A DNA stretch of 64,000 nt from Owenia fusiformis (taxonomy: Eukaryota > Annelida > Polychaeta > Sabellida > Oweniidae): positions 10,360,196 to 10,424,195 of the forward strand of contig CAIIXF020000004.1 of assembly GCA_903813345.2 (NCBI GenBank), written 5' to 3'. The notes beneath the pieces were generated by a model, which had not been told where the DNA came from, did not search any database, and worked only from the letters and a program-made list of their open reading frames with translations. Positions 11,193-23,500 of the stretch are shown piece by piece (within the stretch, counting starts at the first letter, position 1; every line of letters starts with the position of its first letter). The position numbers were made by a program, and so were the translations under genes.

Positions 11193-13157
11193 TTGCCACT
11201 TATACCCTACTATATTTGGCTTTTTGCACAGTGTTGTCAAGTGAGGTTATCAGATGTAAAATATGACTATGTAGTTAGTAGTACTCCAACAAATAGTTCC
11301 TGTGATCTTGACGTAGATGATATTACAAATGTACGGTTTAATGTTAAAAACATTCCCAAAAATCTTTTCTCTAATGATATCATGGAACAAGTAAATTCAG
11401 TTATCACCCGAATACAAAGTGAAATAGAAAACCAGGATGATATAAATAACATGTACAGTGAAATATGTGCAATGTATTATGATGCTATGAAGCAATCTTT
11501 GTCCTTCTTTGACAATAGTAGATTAAAGAAAAGATATAGATTTACACCAAAACCATGGTGGGACCAAAACCTAGATGAGCTTTGGAAAAAACTGTGTGAG
11601 TGTGAAAAAAATTATAAATCACACGCTCGTATATCTGGTAAACAAGATAGGAATAAAAGAGAGTTGCTTCAGAAATATAAACAAGCACAAATAAACTTTG
11701 ACAAAACAGTTAGTAGAGCTAAAAGAAAATTTAACCTCTCAAAGCGCCTATTAATTGAACATCTAAACACAAATGACCCTAAAGAATTTTGGAAAGAAAT
11801 TGAAAATTTAGGCCCATCAAAAAAGTGTAAAACTAGTATTCCAAATGAGGTGATTGATAAAGATGGAAAAATTTTATCAGGGGAAAAGGATGTTCTAAAT
11901 GTATGGCGTGATCAGTTTGAATCATTATATAAGAAATCTGAAAACACTGAGTTTGACGATGAATTCTATCAAGACCTTCTTAATCTGAAAAACGACATGG
12001 AAGATAATAGGTGTTTTGATGCTGATAATCAAGGTCCTGACAATCAGGAAGAACTGAACAAACTAAATGAGACAATCACAATGGATGACGTAGGAACTGT
12101 AATCAAGAATATAAAGAAAGGTAAAGCCATAGGAATTGATTACTTACCCGCTGAAGTATTCCAAAATGATGCATCTTTAACGCTACTTATAGCACTCTTC
12201 AATAAAATATTTACAACTGGCCTTTACCCAGAACAGTGGAAAAAGGCCATTATAAAACCAATACCTAAGAGTCGTATAAAGGACCCACGAATTCCCCTTA
12301 ACTATAGAGGCATTAGTCTCCTATGTACAATGGCTAAGCTATATAGTTCTGTTATAAATACTAGACTTTCCCAGTTTGCTGAAACCAAGATTGTTGACGA
12401 ACAAAATGGATTTAGGAAATTAAGATCTTGTGTGGACCATCTATTTGTTATCACAACTATCATAAGAAATAGAAAAGCAAAGGGCCAATCTTCTTTTATA
12501 TGCTACATCGACCTGGAAAAATGTTTCGATAAAATTAATAGAGATTGTTTACTTCTAAAGCTTAGAAAACTAAATGGGAAAATGTATCAAACACTGAGTA
12601 GCACATTGGGCGATATGTTATATGTATCCCAGAAAGTGGCGGCTGATGGTAAACTGGGATCACTTTCAACAACTAGTTTCGATCACACTACAAACAGAGC
12701 GCTTGCAGAAAGAAACTATAGAATCTATAGTAAAGTCGATTATGCAATGTTTGAATTCTTTAACAAAACCCTTTGGAGGAAAATTAAAGCAATGGTCGAG
12801 GATTCGTGCGGTCATAGATACAAAAAGTTAATGTTTCTGTGGTGTATCCTAAATCTACCAACCACATGTGTGTATAAAATGATTTTTATAATTGAGTTCT
12901 TTAGATGGAAGTCAATTTCTGAACATTCAAAGTTGTATAGCAACTATTCAGTAATAAATGCAGTTTTGAACGTTGTGACAATATACAATTTATGGCGATA
13001 TATTGATGAATATTTTTTGAATTATGACCTGATGCCCAAATGTGCGTGGAAACGGATTGTTAAAGCACGCATAATGCAGTATGAAGAAGACAATGGCACT
13101 TGTTATGTAACATATCTAACAGACTTAGCCTTTATAGAACGATATAAGTTACGATAA
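11193..13157 (+). CDS. Non-LTR retrotransposon ORF2 fragment with partial reverse transcriptase
   Basis: This 654-codon ORF covers the linker after the endonuclease and the front half of a LINE reverse transcriptase. Residues about 300-320 hold the KGKAIGID block. IIKPIPKS and NYRGISLLCTMAKLYSSVIN give RT motif 2, EQNGFRKLRSCVDHLFVI gives the next block, and FICYIDLEKCFDKIN is motif A with the first catalytic aspartate at residue 440. After LLKLRKLNG the homology jumps, and the YxDD active-site block and thumb are missing. The rest resembles the region before the C-terminal zinc finger. The first 20 or so codons are probably flanking DNA, because the element is 5'-truncated. It cannot be an active enzyme. 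The clade (CR1-, RTE- or I-like) is not certain. Confidence 0.8.
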   Translation: MPLIPYYIWLFAQCCQVRLSDVKYDYVVSSTPTNSSCDLDVDDITNVRFNVKNIPKNLFSNDIMEQVNSVITRIQSEIENQDDINNMYSEICAMYYDAMKQSLSFFDNSRLKKRYRFTPKPWWDQNLDELWKKLCECEKNYKSHARISGKQDRNKRELLQKYKQAQINFDKTVSRAKRKFNLSKRLLIEHLNTNDPKEFWKEIENLGPSKKCKTSIPNEVIDKDGKILSGEKDVLNVWRDQFESLYKKSENTEFDDEFYQDLLNLKNDMEDNRCFDADNQGPDNQEELNKLNETITMDDVGTVIKNIKKGKAIGIDYLPAEVFQNDASLTLLIALFNKIFTTGLYPEQWKKAIIKPIPKSRIKDPRIPLNYRGISLLCTMAKLYSSVINTRLSQFAETKIVDEQNGFRKLRSCVDHLFVITTIIRNRKAKGQSSFICYIDLEKCFDKINRDCLLLKLRKLNGKMYQTLSSTLGDMLYVSQKVAADGKLGSLSTTSFDHTTNRALAERNYRIYSKVDYAMFEFFNKTLWRKIKAMVEDSCGHRYKKLMFLWCILNLPTTCVYKMIFIIEFFRWKSISEHSKLYSNYSVINAVLNVVTIYNLWRYIDEYFLNYDLMPKCAWKRIVKARIMQYEEDNGTCYVTYLTDLAFIERYKLR

Positions 13158-13207
13158 AACCATGCGTATGGTGGAGAATCTGTCAATCGAATTGTAAATA
13201 TATAGGG

Positions 13208-13513
13208 ATGTGTAGGGACATGGTAAAACTGCTAACTGGTGCTTTCACACTCAACTATGACACTATTTGTCCTCTGTGTGGGATGACAAATGAAACGACA
13301 AGGCATTTTCTCTTAGATTGCCTTGAACTTCATGAAAGTAGGAGTGACTTGTTGGCAGTTTTAAGTGACAGAATATTTGATGGATATAATATGGTTGAAA
13401 AAATGGAGGTCCTACTAGGAAAAAATGAAGCATTAGACTACAGAATGTATGTGAAGATAATGTTAAGTGTCAAACACATGTTAAAAACAAGAGCTGCAGC
13501 TATAGCTATATAA
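13208..13513 (+). pseudogene. C-terminal zinc-finger end of the LINE ORF2
   Basis: Read in a new frame just downstream of the main ORF. It contains CPLCGMTNETTRHFLLDC, a C-x2-C-x8-H-x4-C finger typical of the C-terminus of many LINE ORF2 proteins. The frame break between 13157 and 13208 confirms decay. It ends about 110 bp before an A-rich (ACATAA)n tail. Confidence 0.75.
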
Positions 13514-13622
13514 ACTATTAAATCAACACAGTTTGCGTTGTAAATATATATATATTTTTTTTATATTTTTAATATTGCCACATTAACTTTATAATTATTA
13601 TGTACTCATCTGCATAGGTGGA

Positions 13623-13653
13623 AATAAAGATACATAAACATAAACATAAACAT
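13623..13653 (+). repeat. LINE 3' tail, short (ACATAA)-type repeats
   Basis: AATAAAGATACATAAACATAAACATAAACAT follows the LINE 3' region. Short-unit tails of this kind are the usual 3' end of non-LTR elements. The next base begins a mariner terminus, so the mariner element inserted in or next to the tail. Confidence 0.7.
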
Positions 13654-14089
13654 ACAGGGCGTTCAACAAGTATTGCTAATTTTGCTATAACTTTTGTTCT
13701 GTTTGCTTTTTCTTCATGAAAGTTTCACAACATAAGGTACATATATCTGACTTTATTCTTTGAAAGTTTCAAGACAATCAGTATTAATAAAATTATGGTT
13801 ACTAAGGTAACCAGTATCATGGATATGCGGAACAAATTTCTGACGTCACTTTGGACGACATGTTAAGTGTTGAAAGCAGTATCATTTAATGCCGTTTAAC
13901 TCTTAAGATATGCAGTGCAGTTATAAATAATCCATTCCAGAGTCACTTCATGATCCATATTAACTTCATGAGGTGCTCAAAACAGGCAGGCACCCTTAAG
14001 GTCATTGCAAAATTACTGTCTGGCGACCCACCCGGGTGTATGGCTAGGGAGGTGTTCACTGCAGACATCAGCTGATTGAGATTCTGGTG

Positions 14090-14290
14090 GGATATTCCTC
14101 TCAATCCCCTTTCACCGAGGCGAATATAACAAAATCAAGTGGGGCCTTATCTAAAAATATGCTGTGCGGGGCAATGCTTCCATGCCAAGCTCTGTTATTG
14201 TATTTGGGAGAGTAGAGGATCTGTGAGCAGGGGCGTTATCCTGGTGGACCGTATATGTCGATATTGCGATATTGAAGACGTTGAAGTGTG
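14090..14290 (-). pseudogene. Mariner transposase remnant with HQDNAPAHRSS block
   Basis: The minus strand reads VHQDNAPAHRSSTLPN, then ELGMEALPRTAYF. In another frame it gives IFLDKAPLDFVIFAS, which corresponds to the YSPDLAPSDFFLFP block. In mariner transposases these hold the second and third catalytic aspartates. A stop and a frameshift separate them, so the copy is non-functional. Confidence 0.75.
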
Positions 14291-14554
14291 TGGCTAGGGA
14301 TGTGTAGTGTTCACTGCAGACATCCGCTTATTGAGATTCTAGTGCGATATTCCTCTCAGATCTCTTTTCACCGCTGTTAGATAATACATATAATTCAAAC
14401 TGACAACATCAAGATTTTACCATATCGACAGTTTTTATTCATCAAAGTGTTTATTTGATGTATAACAATAATTCATTATGTAAACCCTTAAGGTTGCCCC
14501 GCGTATCCGTGACAATGGTTAACCTAGTAACCATAACTTTGTCAATTCTAGGTC

Positions 14555-15300
14555 GGTTGGTCAGAAAGGAGCACGTAGGTTATCGCAAACAATTTCAAAC
14601 GATTCTAACTTGAATTATGAATATTTTCTAATCATGAACATGGGTGTATCTTTCAGATCCATTCATTATCTTCAAGAAAAGTATGTATAATGATACTTTG
14701 TTTAATCAGACCTAAGTGATATTGAAGGGCAATGGACCAATCAACATACTTTTTCAAAATTGTTGACCTAATTTTCACCAAAAATGCAACCTTTTATTAT
14801 ATTGTTGAATGCATAATTAGAATGTGCTTTGACACATGTTTGATTTCATAAAAAAGAAAAGTTGATTGCTCCAGGGACTTTAAAGATACTGAATTTGGAT
14901 GACAAAAATGAAGTGAAACCAATGGATAGCACGAGATTTTTTAATGGAGAAATAACATGGGGAACACTTATCTTAAAGCAATTACGTTTTTCTTTCAAGA
15001 ACTATTTGATACATCAAAATAAAGAATAGTGATGCATTAAACATTGTAAAAAATGAAAAAAAATGAATGAAAATTGGGTCAACATCTTTGAAAAAGTGTG
15101 TTGATGGGTTGATTGCTAGTTAAATATCTCCGCGTTTGTTTGACTTTATTATTACTGTATATAATTTTCTTTGAGATAATGAATTGATCTAATAAATTGA
15201 TCTGATAAACCTGTCTTCATTGTCAGAAAATAGTCATAATCCAAGATATAACCTTCTGAAATTGTTTGCTATAACCTAGCTACGAGCTCCTTTGGAGAGA
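14555..15300. mobile_element. MITE of about 745 bp with 240-bp terminal inverted repeats
   Basis: AAAGGAGCACGTAGGTTATCGCAAACAATTTCA near 14567 is matched in inverse at 15262-15294. Farther in, CAATCAACATACTTTTTCAAAA pairs with its complement near 15090-15112. No ORF is present, so the element is non-autonomous. Its insertion point splits the mariner right arm. Confidence 0.7.
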
Positions 15301-15370
15301 ATAAGGTCAGATATGTGTTGCTTATGTAGTAAAAGTTGCAAGATAACAAAAGTTATAACAAAATTATACA

Positions 15371-17340
15371 CGTACGATGAAATTATGCAATAAAGAGAGA
15401 AAATAGGCTATACTTATCCGATGTGCTTCTTATATACTAGTATTTATTTTTGATGGCACAAATTGTATTTCTTATTGAGGGCATTAATGGCTGATCCCCG
15501 CCACTCCAACCTACCTATTTAGCTTACTCCATCTTGGGAACATACACAAACCCTTGTGTCAGCCACTTATTATTGTGTACTATATTGTATGTGTTGTTGT
15601 GAAACAAACAAAAATTGAGATTGAAATCTAAAACAAAACTAGCCTCTGATTCCTGAATCCGTATGAGTGTCTTTGCACAGAAAAAACGAGACAGATTTCT
15701 TCAATTAGACTTCCAGCTATCGGTTACATGTAATTGTCTAAAAAACATTAATCTTGCCTATACAATGTCACGAACGTCATATACATGTGTCCCGCGTCTG
15801 TCATTTGTTCTTCATCTAAATCGAGCCGTTCATTTGTTAAATTTATATACTTTTTGCAATTCGAAATATTAAAAAAATTGATGACCACATACATTGTCAT
15901 TCAGTTGTTGTTATAACTTTTAACTTATTTATAAAGACATGAAAGATCAGATATTATATTGTTGTTTCATTTGAGTACCTTTTAGAAGTACAGCTACAGA
16001 CAAATGTACATGATAAAAAGTACATATATAGAGATTATCCTATTGGTTTCTATGAGAACTAAAATGTTGGAATGCATTTTTTCTGAACCATTTTCATGCA
16101 TGGATGAGTTCATTTCTTATTTATTTATGAACCAATTTTCTCATTTTTTCGGAAGAAAAGTGAGGATAAAGGTTTTGCATCGATGTGAATTATCGCTTAT
16201 TTAAAGATATGCGTGACCTCTAAAGTTCGTTTTAAATAGATTCAGGATTTTTGGAGCAAAAAATCCTTCATAAAACACTTTGAAATGACAGAAAAAAGTT
16301 TCACATATCACACTTTGATAACATTAAACTTCATATGGGGCTTTAAATAAAAGTTTCAAATAGTCAAAATCAAATATGTTTGAAATTATGGATTTCTCAA
16401 ATTATAGTTCACACAATTTTGGTGAACCTGTTTGTCCAATGTTTCAAAAATTAAACAAAAAATAATAAGCACATTAGTGTAATTATACTTATTAACCACT
16501 GAAAATAACACTGAAATTATAGGTGTTTTTTACATAATGATAATCCAATTTATTGTAAATATGTTTAGATTAATGCCTTGGGCCTTATGAAATTTGTAAA
16601 AAATTCGAATGAAAATGTTTATGTTTTTTGTCCCCTTGTAATTAGAGACGTATTTTGTCCACAAAGCCTGAGTTTTTTTCACCAAACGTCATTTTAAAAA
16701 AATTCGCACGTATGGACCTCCTGAGATATTGGTTCAAATGTTGCTGCTCTATAGTGTGCTACTCTTCATATTCCGGAGTCATTTCATGTGCTATCATGCT
16801 CATAAATGTTGAATTCGAGCGAAATACTGTTCATGTAGGCTCTACCAATCAATACAATTAAGGTGTTAACTTGCAAATGTCACTGCCTACCATTTGTTAG
16901 AGATGCGACCGCCGAACTCTGTAACAGACGCCATAAACTAACCGCCAAACGCCGAACACCGTCCACAAAATGTCAATATTAAAGGATCCGTTACCCCATG
17001 TACCAACTTAAAGATGCGACCAAAGGTTGCATTTATTGATTGGGAATTTGGCCATATTGGGGTCAATGTTGTCATGAATTGCTGGGCCATTTTGAATTTT
17101 GAACCACAGAATTTGTACTGACTAACTTGTTAAGGTGAATCCTCGGACTGCTATACACTGCCGACCTCCTGAACAATCGCGTATTACCCGATTAATTAAA
17201 ATGCAGGTCAAATTAGTACAAGTTTTACTTTCGGGAAGTTAAATACCCAATACCTTCACGTGACTTTAGCAGCTGATGGGCTGATCAAGACCTCTATTTT
17301 TCTATATCCTTATGATTCTTAATATCCGTTTGGTCTCGCC
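15371..17340. other. Unassigned intergenic stretch upstream of gene A
   Basis: Only short ORFs with no recognisable content. A cluster of GCCGAAC-type words near 16908-16970 is noted. I see no RNA gene or transposon termini. Confidence 0.4.
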
Positions 17341-17501
17341 TAACTTATTACCCTGATCAAGCTAATCCAATATCCTGGCCAATGATGCACTGAAGGGTTG
17401 ACCAAAGGTATAAAAACAGGAACGTGCCTAGTTTGATCATATCAGCGTAGCAGAAACACCTTACCAGAAACGAAAGACGGAACGAGAGAAAAACTGACAA
17501 A
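17340..17501 (+). promoter_or_regulatory. Promoter and 5' UTR of gene A
   Basis: TATAAAAA at 17409-17416 lies 93 bp before the ATG. The segment shares with the gene B promoter the words AATATCCTGG, CAATG.TGC.CTGAAGG, TATAAAAACA and ATCATATCAGCGTAGCAGAA. It also shares ACACCTTACCAGAA and ACTGACAAAATG. Such base-level conservation against diverged surroundings argues for a shared core promoter and leader. A CACGTG word (17257-17262) lies upstream. Confidence 0.8.
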
Positions 17502-17532
17502 ATGAATACGAAGATCGCTGTTCTTTGTTTAG
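17502..17532 (+). CDS. Gene A exon 1 (signal peptide start)
   Basis: 31 nt coding MNTKIAVLCL plus one base, followed by a GTGAGTAC donor. Only two synonymous differences separate it from gene B exon 1. Confidence 0.85.
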
Positions 17533-20500
17533 GTGAGTACAAAACTATTTTTCTTAAATTGACTACTTATTATATAGATTTAAAAAAATATTACAACACG
17601 TGTGTTTACAGGGCCAGAATAGATGGAAACTGGTTAATTTCACTTACTCTCTTGATCTATCATTTTTGGTTTCTCTGAAAATGTCGAATATATATGCCAT
17701 GGTCTTATTTGCCTGGATCTCCAGGACTGACGAGTACTTTATTCAAAATTGCATTCTGGTGTTGAAAACCGGTGCAACTTTTACCAGAGCATTTTCTATC
17801 GTATATTTTTATGGGAAACCATTTCATATCACGCATTCTGGAAAGATTTCAAGTACATTTGTAGAGTGATAATTTCACTTTACGACGTTCTGGTTAGAAA
17901 AATATAATCACAATATTTGAATATATATTAATTTAATTAACTCTCAATTGTCTTGAGAATGGCATACTCTCACACAGTGAATGATAACTATTGACAAGAG
18001 AACCTTGACCAAAGTAAAATGCAAAAATATACACACTGCATGACAAAATTTACATATTGTCATTTACCAGCTTTTCAGACAGTGTAATGATCATTGTCTT
18101 ATTCCCTTGGACTATAATAGGGCTTTCAGCTCTCAAAATAACCAAATTTAGAAATCAAATCAAGTTGTAATTTTTATCGTTTAAACCCACTGAATACCTT
18201 AAACTCATTATTAACTATAATCTAAAAAGGCAGTGGTCTAAGATTGAAAATCACAAACTGAATGATCAGAATTATTTTTATGAAATAAACTTTCTTATAA
18301 GTTTATCAATATATAGAAAAAAGGGATTGAGTTTTACTGGGGTTGATTTTTACAGGGTTGAGTTGACTTGCGGTTGAGTTTTACTGGGGTTGACTTGACT
18401 TGGGGTTAAGTTGACTTGGGGTTGAGTTTTACTGGGTTGAGTTGACTTGGGGTTGAGATGACCAGGAAGCGCTTTTTATATGATTCACTCACATTGATCT
18501 ACCAGAAATTTTTTGAGCAATATGAGTCATCATATACAATGGAAGACCAATATCTTCCCAACTGATGGATAATGTTCAAATCAAATTTATTTTTCATTTA
18601 TTCGAAGAAGTAGGACTTCATTATCGATTAACTTTTCTTACAATTAGGATTTTCTTGAAAAAAAGAGTTAAAGAATGTATTTTACTCGGTTAGATATATT
18701 TAAATTATCTTAACGTATGAAGTCAACACTTTACGATGTTAAACCATCAACAATTACAAAAGTTCATTCTATTATTGAACCGGGGATATAAAGTCAACAC
18801 GTGTCTGTTTTCGGAGCAAAATTGATTTTCAGAAAAACAAGATAACGAGAGAATTTAAGTACAACTTAAAATGAGAAAATAGATTCTGTCAGATTCAAAC
18901 ATAATCCCCCTTGGTTAAAAACGGTTCTAAAAGCCAGTGCTCATACTGATTGGGCCAAGCGAGAATTAATCATTTTTTAAATATACAAGTATCGATGTTT
19001 TATTCAGTTTTCGGTTTTGGCATTAGAGATGCTCTAACTGGCTGCGAAATAAAGAGTGAACTTTTCCTTTAATGAAAATTATAATCACAATATTTGAATA
19101 TATGTTAATTTGATTAACTCTCTGTTGTCTTGAAAATGACATACTCTCACACAGTGAATGATAACTATTGACAAAAAAAACTTGACCAAAGTAAAATGCA
19201 AAAATAAAATCTGCATTTATACACACTGCATGAGAAAATTTACAAATTGTCATTTACCAGCTTTTCAGTCAGTGTAATGATCATTGTCTTATTCCCTAGG
19301 ACTGTAATAGTGCTTTCAGCTTTCAAAATAACCAAATTTAGAAATCAAATCAAGTTGTAATTTTTATCGTTTAAACCCACAGAATACCTTTATTTTCATT
19401 GAGGTAAAAGTTCACTGCTTACTGTGCAGTCAATTCGTGCATCCTCAATGACGAAAACGAAACAAGAAAACATCAATACTTGCAATTGTTTATCTAAACA
19501 CGTTAATTTGTTTAATCAAATCCAAGCGGCGCAATCAGTAGGGGACCCTGGTTTTAGAAAAATGTTAAACACAGAGAGAGTGGATTTGAAACCAGGCAGA
19601 ATCTCTCTTTTAATTTTTAACCATCTACGATACATTTTCTTAATTGCTTTTTAAATGATGCACTCACATTGCATGATCTATCAGACATTTTTGGGCAATA
19701 TGAGTCATTATATACGATGAAAGACCATTTTCTTCCCCACTGTTGGATAATATTCAAATCAAATTTATTTTTCATTTATTCGAAGAAGTAGGACTTCACT
19801 ATCGATTAACTTTTCTTACAATTAGGATTTTCTTGAAAAAAACTAGTTGAAGAATGTATTTTATTCGGTTTAGATATATTTATGTTATCTTAACGTATGA
19901 AGACCACACTTTACGATGATAAACCATCAACAATTCCAAAGGTTCATTATATCATTGACCCAGGGATATAAAGTCAGCACGTGTCTGTTTTCGGAGCAAA
20001 ATAGATTTTCAGAAAAACAAGATAACAATAGAAATTTAAATTAAAATGAGAAAATATATTCTGTCGGGTTTCACACAACAATCCCCCTTGGTTAAAAACG
20101 GTTCTAAAAGCCAGTGCTCATACTGATTGCGCCAAGCTAGAATTAATCGTTTTTTAAATATACAAGTATCGATGTTTTATTCAGTTTTCGGTTTCGGCAT
20201 TAGAGATGCTCGAAATAGCTGCAAAATAAAGAGTGAACTTTACCTTCAATGAAAATTCGTTTCTTACCCAATTTTGGACATACATAACAAAGCTGGAGAA
20301 ATGTCCTTTTCTCGAAATCAGTGCAACAGTAATATGCCTAAAGGATCTTTTTTCTCAGTAAGTGCAGTATTTCATCCATCTACTACAGCCCTTTAATATT
20401 TTAGTCCAAAATATTTTCGACTCCAAGACCTCAATCTCGACCTTGGCCTTTGTCGGCGACAAACAGGCAACTGACCCTTAATTCATAATCAGTTACCAAA

Positions 20501-23500
20501 GAGATATGAACTAACAATTTAAACATCAACTTGTGTATTTTGAATTTTTGGTTTCGAATTGACAGCAAATATTCTCGATTTAAATACACGATGACCCACT
20601 TAATTTTCCTGCGCACATTTCTTGCGCATGAGAGTAAAATCAACTTCCGGTTTACTCTCACACAGGAAGTCAGTGTAAAATTGTTCAAAATAGGTCCCAC
20701 AAATTCTTCTCATATGCCATAACCATGCTGTTTTGTTGCTTATTTTACATTTCAATATTGATATAAGATCCCTATGTATCATTTCCCTTAAATTGATGAA
20801 ATTTACACCATTAATAAGTGAGAACATACCCCCTCATTGGAGCAGACGTTTTGTACGACTTTTCGCTGACATTGATAACTGGTCCCGGGCAACTGGCTGT
20901 GGTTCATCAACTCACAGTATCCCTATCATGTCATCATGTAGATAGTCTTTAAAAAACTATTATTTGAGCTAATGACACTTAAATATACAACATTTGGTAG
21001 CCCTGGATGTCTTGGCGATGAGCTAGTTTGACACCCTTTGGAGGGAATTCCCTGGGAATCCCCTTGGGGTCATTGAGTGCATATGATTAAATAAATAATT
21101 TATTTAATAAATTTATCTGGTGTTTTCCAGTGGTTTATTTCATTTAAGCAAAAAGGACATCAAAACAATTAATAACCAGTCTTACCCTGTGATTCAAGCA
21201 CTGCCAAGCACAGCCAAGCATCAATCAAGCACCATTGGGACTTTATTCCAGCACCATTTAAAGGCAGAAGCAGATCTAGCAAAATTCAGATGGTTATTCT
21301 TTACAAAAATTTTGGACTCATAGCATTCCTTGTCATGCCTATTTTCATGGGCTTTCAATATTCTATTTCAATATTCCAAAGTACATGTAGCTCAGCTGTA
21401 TTTGAGAAAAACTTTAGGATTTTTACAATAATACATTTTATTTTAATTTTATGGTTACCATTTTTATTTGGGAGAATTTAAACAATATTCCCCATTTTGG
21501 CACATTGAATCTTAATTGATAATTTCACCAGTTCATAACATACAGGTATCATGGATCTTTAGGGAGATATCATATTTTAATTTTAGCCCGAAGGAATATA
21601 CATGTACATGTATTGGTAGGTCAACTGTACATGTCGCTTGCAATTTGTCTCTCCCAATAGATCTGATTCTCCCTTTAACTGTTCTTTAAATAATTTGAAT
21701 GTTATACTATGTAATTTTTAAATTAATATGTAATATGCCGCACTGGGACCTAAGGACCCATGTGCCATTGCTGTACCGCACTGGGACCTAAGGACCCATG
21801 TGCCACTGCTGTAAAAGTGTGTGAAAATAAATAAATAAAAAAATAAACTTTTTAGATGAAACTATGTATATGCTTCTATAAAAAGCCAAAATAAAAGTGA
21901 AATGTGAATACTATATCAAGTCATTTGGGAATTGAACCCAATCCAAGGAATGATTAGTTCCATGGTGTAAGCCTACACAACTTGCAGGATATTTGTATAA
22001 TCACATCACATTACTTTTGACTTTTCCTTGAAAATACTTTCCGGTTTCACAATGACATGGGACCTTCTAACAAAGATAAGTACATGATGTAGCATTATAT
22101 GTTTGTTGGTGTACACTAAACTTCCAGCTTGGTGCATCATCATCAGAAATCAAAGTTGGGTGGAGTGGAGCCAGGGTCATACACCATCATTCTTTCTCAA
22201 TGTCATGTTGCGTGGGATCACCAGAAATCATAATCAGGTTGGGTGTGCCAGAGTTGAAAAAATAAAACAATACAAAATTAGTTGAGTAGATACAAACATA
22301 TAAAAATTGTGAATTTAATTTTTTCCCTTTGCATTTCTCAATAAATATTTTTCAGAATATTCTTCAATTTTATACTTAAAAGTTATACATTGAGACAAAT
22401 ATAATCTAAATATGTATTTAAAATAATTATCTCACCATAGGGGATAGTCGGGTAGTGCTTGGAGGACCACTGACGAATCTTCTGCTACTTGCAACAACTC
22501 TGCATCGGTCTCATAATCTTTAAAAACTGCTGCGTTTTTTTAACTGTAGATAGAAAAATAAAGATATTCATACAATATATTAAATTGACCCTTATTTTAA
22601 TGTGGTTTAGTTAAAATTAGTGTACGCCTCGGAGTGTTCAGTAACCCTGGCCTGGATAATTATCAACTTCAAGATAATTGAAATGTAGATACAAATATCA
22701 AGTTGTTTGAGAATCGAACCCAGTCCAAGGAATGTTTAGTTCCATGGTGTAAGTGCACTGGCGGATCCAGGGGGATCCAAAGGGGGCCATGCCCCCTCCC
22801 CCCTTATTGGGGCCTAGAAAAAAATGTTAGGGTCCCAAAATTTTTTGGGCACATGACTTAGCATTTCTGGACTTTTTAGGCCAAATTATTAAAAATAGGC
22901 CAAATTTTGGGTTTTAAATCTTTTTGCCGACATGTAATGTGCCCCCCTCTGTTGGCTTCTGGATCCGCAAGTGAAGCCCACATAACTTTGAATGATATTT
23001 GTATATTATAAAGACATTGTGTTTTATTTCAAGCTCTCACATGAATTCCCAAATAAATAGGCTAATTAAAATAATCTACTCAAGAAAGCCAAATTTTTGC
23101 ATGACACTCATGACTTGATGAGTTAAAGTGGCAACAAGGCCTGTAGAGAGTAAATAGGAAAATTTCAACTTTTTCTGAGCTATCAAGGCAGCATTTGGCT
23201 TAACATCTTCTTTGACATACCTTTTTTCTTAAAATGTAAGGATAAACTATCAATTTCAGCATTTAGAAGTGTAAATTCAGTTCAAAGCTTCAAAAAGGGG
23301 AAATCCACTTTTATATAACAGTATATCAGTACATCTTGGATTGCTTTTGGTTTGGCTAATGAAATGCGTGGCCTCTTATACTAGTATTAGTACTAGACGT
23401 GTGAATCAGAATTAACAGAAGTATTCAACAGTATAAGGACTGTGTCGGACATTTTTTAAAAGCCTATATGTAAATGTTGTAAAAAGTTATAATTAAAAAA

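Larger units (their letters stand above)
13655..15370 (-). mobile_element. Mariner-like element, interrupted by a MITE
   Basis: The left end CAGGGCGTTCAACAAG is preceded by TA. The left arm (ATTTTGCTATAACTTTTGTT, ACATAAGGTACATATATCTGAC, TTATGGTTACTAAGGTAACC) is found in reverse complement in two pieces. One piece is at 14505-14550, and the other is at 15305-15366, after a 750-bp interruption. That is direct evidence that the MITE at 14555-15300 landed inside the right terminal repeat. Confidence 0.75.

Noticed and set aside
17600-17869. 89-codon ORF right after gene A exon 1
   Set aside because: It lies in intron 1, has no domain or codon bias that I can see, and is not continued in gene B intron 1.
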